A DNA stretch of 64,000 nt from Bacteroidota bacterium. GTDB lineage: Bacteria; Bacteroidota; Ignavibacteria; Palsa-1295. Made by a program: the position numbers and the translations under genes. This document shows, in pieces, positions 61,515 to 64,000 of this stretch; positions within the stretch are counted from its first letter, which is position 1; each line of letters begins with the position of its first letter. The stretch covers positions 62,001 through 126,000 of the forward strand of contig JAUZNX010000005.1 of NCBI GenBank assembly GCA_030706745.1. The letters are read 5' to 3'. A model generated the notes under the pieces. It had not been told where the DNA came from. It saw only the letters and a list, made by a program, of their open reading frames with translations, and made no database searches.

Positions 61515-61702
61515 ACTTTTGAACCGGTTATCTCATTTCCGGACACATGGGACCTCGACGTTTCACTTTGCAATGGAGCACCTAAATGGATCCGAGAAAA
61601 GTTGAGAATTTCCAAATAATTTAGGGGTGGCAATCGCCTGTTTTGACAAAAATTCGTGGCTTCCACGAAATTATCGCATAATAGCAAGCTTTGAGCATGA
61701 GC
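61515..61702. other. Intergenic region between lipoprotein copies 2 and 3
   Basis: About 190 AT-rich bases without a supported gene. No word repeats or hairpins stand out until the operator at 61703. Confidence 0.4.
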
Positions 61703-61719
61703 TGTCAGTCCCGGTGCCA
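61703..61719. promoter_or_regulatory. Dyad operator, lipoprotein copy 3 (one mismatch)
   Basis: TGTCAGTCCCGGTGCCA keeps TGTCA-N7-TG(C)CA with one change in the right half-site and again ends 10 nt before TATATTG at 61730. The spacing is identical in all three copies. Confidence 0.62.
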
Positions 61720-61729
61720 GAACCGACTT

Positions 61730-61736
61730 TATATTG
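61730..61736 (+). promoter_or_regulatory. -7 promoter element, lipoprotein copy 3
   Basis: TATATTG ends 5 nt before the ATG of the zinc-ribbon gene (61742), which predicts a leaderless mRNA. Confidence 0.5.
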
Positions 61737-61741
61737 TAGGC

Positions 61742-62050
61742 ATGTTAAAGTCTTGTCCATCCTGCTCATACATCGGTAACGATGGAGAGTTTATCTGCCC
61801 GTTTTGCAAGGCGGACTTGGCCGTAGGCCGGCCCCGTCGAGCTCAGTCGGGAAAGAATGTTATGCGGAGCCTTGGTGGGACTCGGCGCGCAATCTTGGCG
61901 CGCGATTCGGTGAGTCTTGCTGGTTTGTTTGCCTGTTATAGAATGAATGATGATTGGACTGCCGAGTCCGGACTGCTTGCCCGCAGTCTGGGTTTCGCTC
62001 AGTCCCAAGTTCTTGGACGATTTCCTTATTACAACGAACCTAAGCCATGA
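61742..62050 (+). CDS. Zinc-ribbon protein, coupled to lipoprotein copy 3 (102 aa)
   Basis: A small protein beginning MLKSCPSCSYIGNDGEFICPFCKADLAVGRPRR, with four zinc-ligand cysteines in two CxxC pairs, identical in layout to copy 1. The C-terminal 65 residues (SLGGTRRAILARDSVSLAGLFACYRMNDD) are unlike anything in the other copies. Its TGA overlaps the ATG of the lipoprotein (ATGA). A 17-codon in-frame extension upstream is rejected, because it would overlap the promoter. Such ribbons often mediate protein or nucleic acid contact; role unknown. Confidence 0.75.
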   Translation: MLKSCPSCSYIGNDGEFICPFCKADLAVGRPRRAQSGKNVMRSLGGTRRAILARDSVSLAGLFACYRMNDDWTAESGLLARSLGFAQSQVLGRFPYYNEPKP

Positions 62051-63048
62051 AAGCCCCCAGATCACTATCGTTAGCCAGCGTGGCACTCTGCTGTGCTGGA
62101 TTCGCGCTGAGCCTGACCCTTTGCCTCACTCTCAGCTCATGTTCTGTTACGCCAAACGGACCGGTTGCAACAGGTGCATCCCACGGCTCGCTTGCGTCGG
62201 ATAACATGTGCGATTACTATTATAAGAAGAGTGCGGGCTGGACCTACGCGTTCTCTAATATTGAAAACATTTATAATAGCAACGGGACGATCACGACGCT
62301 CGTCGGTGCGCCGGATACTGTCCGGACACTTGGCTATGGTGGACTCGCACCAAATGGCGATTCACTCTATCGCTTTGCTATTACGTATCGTGTGAGTGCA
62401 GCCTATGCCGGTCGCAACCAAATCGACATGTGGTACATCGCGAACGGCAAGAGCTCGAACGGTGCGTTCGTCGATGGCAATGCGCAGGTCATGGGGATGG
62501 TCAACATGCTCAAGAAGCCGCGTCCGGTTTCGACCGATACCATCCTTGCCGGCGTCGTTGGTCGTGTCCGTACGCTTGCGGATGATTTTACGAACACCAG
62601 CTCATACGTTTGGCAGACTGATACGCTGTTTGCATCATCGCGCAACGATAGCGTTTTTGTCTGGGAATGTTTCCCCGGCTCGACGAAGCTGTCGCAATCG
62701 CGTTGCGTCTTCACAAAGGATTTCCTGAACAATACGAACTCCAACGGGACGGGAGCGAATATCAATTGGGTCTACGATCTGATTTGGGGCCAGACTTCCA
62801 TCAACGTCGATAACGCGAACGTATCGCTCACGGTACCGGCGGGGACCTTCGCATCCACGGCGCAGCTCGATATCAAAACTCCGGATAACTCTGGCGGATA
62901 TAACATGCCGATCACTGAGACCAAGTGGTTCTCGTATGGCGTCGGATTCGCGAAAGAGTACGATGTCTGGAACGTGACGACCGATGGTACCAACTTTACG
63001 AAGGAAGATTTTACGCGCTCGCTGATGACTCTTACCTATCACAATTAA
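62047..63048 (+). CDS. Lipoprotein, copy 3 of 3 (333 aa)
   Basis: The start overlaps the zinc-ribbon stop codon (ATGA). The signal sequence has a long hydrophobic core (ALCCAGFALSLTLCLTLSSC) with lipobox Cys32. Shared blocks with copies 1 and 2: ASHGSLASDNMCDYYYKKSAGWTYAFSNIENIYNS, APDTVRTLGYGGLAPNGDSLYRFAITYR, LKKPRPVSTDTILAGVVGRVRTLADDFTN and SQSRCVFTKDFLNN. It is the most diverged copy, with an insertion near residue 225 (TNSNGTGANINWVYDLIWGQ). Probable outer-membrane lipoprotein of unknown function. Confidence 0.85.
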   Translation: MKAPRSLSLASVALCCAGFALSLTLCLTLSSCSVTPNGPVATGASHGSLASDNMCDYYYKKSAGWTYAFSNIENIYNSNGTITTLVGAPDTVRTLGYGGLAPNGDSLYRFAITYRVSAAYAGRNQIDMWYIANGKSSNGAFVDGNAQVMGMVNMLKKPRPVSTDTILAGVVGRVRTLADDFTNTSSYVWQTDTLFASSRNDSVFVWECFPGSTKLSQSRCVFTKDFLNNTNSNGTGANINWVYDLIWGQTSINVDNANVSLTVPAGTFASTAQLDIKTPDNSGGYNMPITETKWFSYGVGFAKEYDVWNVTTDGTNFTKEDFTRSLMTLTYHN

Positions 63049-63087
63049 TCAGCGGGCTCCTACAGAGAGAAAGAGAGAAGAACAGAG

Positions 63088-63117
63088 ACCTCCGACGCAA
63101 CGCGTCGGAGGTTTTTT
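63088..63117 (+). terminator. Terminator of lipoprotein copy 3
   Basis: ACCTCCGACGC (63088-63098) pairs with GCGTCGGAGGT (63102-63112), with TTTTTTA after it. The core GACGC-AAC-GCGTC is related to the other two terminators. Confidence 0.9.
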
Positions 63118-63171
63118 ATTTTGGAAGAATGGGATCAGCCGTGCGATGCGGAGCGGGGGTTCTGGCAGTCC

Positions 63172-63873
63172 TCATTTCGGATTCGTCGGCCGAATGTCGA
63201 GTTCGGAGATGGTTGCACGCGGCGGCAGATGAATCACAGCGGCAACAGCTTCCGCAATGTCTTCAGCCTGCAGGGGCCGCGTAATCTTCGAAGGTTCGTT
63301 CGAGTGGAAAAACTCGGTTTCGACAGTGCCTGGGAAGATTGTCATCACACGAATGTCGAAGGCTCGCACTTCGAGAAAGAGCGATTGCATGAGGCCACGC
63401 ACGCCGAACTTCGAAGCACAATATGCTGCTCCGCCCGCGAATCCGTTCTTGCTGGCCAGCGATCCGATGGTGACGATCGTACCACTCTTGTGCTGCTTCA
63501 TCTGCGGGAGCACCGCTTGCGTCATCAGGAATACGCCCCGCAGGTTAATGGCAAGGACCTGATCGAACTCGACGGAGGTCATCTCCTGGACAGGGCGGAA
63601 GATACCGATGCCCGCATTATTAACGAGTAAGTCGATAGGGCCGAATGCTTTCTGAGCGTCTTCGGCTAATCGCGCGATATCGCGTTCGCTCGTGACATCG
63701 CAGACGGCGGTGAATACCTTCGACGATGTTCTGGACTCAATCCCGTTGCGAGCGGCCAACAAGTCCGGTTCGCTTCGAGCACACAGCGAAAGCTGTGCTC
63801 CGTGTTGCGTGGCGAGCCGCTCGGCAATGGCAAGACCAATGCCGCGAGAAGCTCCGGTGATGAGTGCATGCAT
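63172..63873 (-). CDS. Short-chain dehydrogenase/reductase (SDR)
   Basis: A 233-residue NAD(P)-dependent oxidoreductase with a Rossmann fold. Cofactor motif TGASRGIG (7-14), structural NNAG in LLVNNAGIGIF, and the catalytic Ser-Tyr-Lys set in IGSLASKNGFAGGAAYCASKFG (Tyr-x3-Lys). The C-terminal PGTVETEFF motif is typical. The basic residue in CARSEPDL following strand beta2 suggests NADP preference. It matches the classical short-chain family with no clear substrate. The gene converges on the terminator of lipoprotein copy 3. Confidence 0.93.
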   Translation of the reverse strand: MHALITGASRGIGLAIAERLATQHGAQLSLCARSEPDLLAARNGIESRTSSKVFTAVCDVTSERDIARLAEDAQKAFGPIDLLVNNAGIGIFRPVQEMTSVEFDQVLAINLRGVFLMTQAVLPQMKQHKSGTIVTIGSLASKNGFAGGAAYCASKFGVRGLMQSLFLEVRAFDIRVMTIFPGTVETEFFHSNEPSKITRPLQAEDIAEAVAAVIHLPPRATISELDIRPTNPK

Positions 63874-63881
63874 GAGAATGA

Positions 63882-64000
63882 CTAAAGGTTGGAGCCGATA
63901 GAAAAATAAAACCGGGGAGTGTTCCAGGCAAGCCGGTGCGAGCCTAGCTGTACAAACCGAAAGTTCTCGCCGATGCCGAAGCGCGCCAGCCCGATCGGTG
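63882..64000 (-). CDS. Partial outer-membrane-like protein, C-terminus only
   Basis: The minus-strand frame running in from the window edge encodes PIGLARFGIGENFRFVQLGS ... RLAWNTPRFYFSIGSNL and ends at the TAG at 63882-63884. The alternating pattern of aromatic and polar residues resembles the last strands of an outer-membrane beta-barrel. It stops 8 nt before the SDR start, so the two may share a transcript. The rest of the gene lies outside the window. Confidence 0.5.
   Translation of the reverse strand, partial: PIGLARFGIGENFRFVQLGSHRLAWNTPRFYFSIGSNL

Overview
The window looks like chromosomal DNA from an uncultured member of the Bacteroidota/Chlorobiota group, most like the Kapabacteria-Ignavibacteria lineages. 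The evidence is a moderate-GC genome, many secreted proteins ending in type IX secretion (T9SS) sorting-like domains, promoters of the Bacteroidota type (TTG - about 20 nt - TAnnTTTG or TATATTG), weak Shine-Dalgarno use, and families typical of the group: the periplasmic 'asparagine synthetase B'-named family, DUF4199, Omp28 and YCF48-type propellers. The lineage call is inference. I found no tRNA, rRNA, CRISPR array or intact insertion sequence.

Layout. 0-13.5 kb: TerC membrane protein, a giant 1978-residue secreted repeat protein with its own promoter and terminator, a flavin reductase, an alpha/beta hydrolase, DinB and DUF92 proteins, and a 737-residue outer-membrane-like protein. 13.5-25.6 kb: T9SS cargo genes, a secreted serine hydrolase coupled by an ATGA overlap to a TPR-LuxR regulator, merR, acpS, and a dispersed repeat that carries a promoter. 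25.8-39.8 kb: mostly core genes (rpsT, dnaX, pckA, clpP) mixed with lipoproteins, a LysE transporter and a metzincin protease. 39.8-47.7 kb: a possible structured RNA, small lipoprotein, Omp28 protein, an MntA-HepT toxin-antitoxin pair, a sigma/anti-sigma/outer-membrane cluster and ogt. 47.8-50.2 kb: a SAM-II-like riboswitch and attenuator in front of a methionine-synthase-like gene that lacks the cobalamin domains. 50.2-54.2 kb: an accessory island of small membrane proteins with repeated junctions. 54.4-58.4 kb: a 1295-residue ATPase/TPR/BTAD regulator. 58.9-63.1 kb: three tandem paralogous lipoproteins with a shared operator and a zinc ribbon that is fused, decayed or separate. The right edge holds an SDR oxidoreductase and the C-terminus of a probable outer-membrane barrel.

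The strongest candidates for undescribed biology are the triplicated zinc-ribbon/lipoprotein locus with a TGTCA-N7-TG(A/C)CA dyad at a fixed distance from each promoter, the cassette-like island at 50.2-53.6 kb, and the riboswitch-controlled split methionine synthase. Functional claims rest on motifs read by eye; no database search was run.
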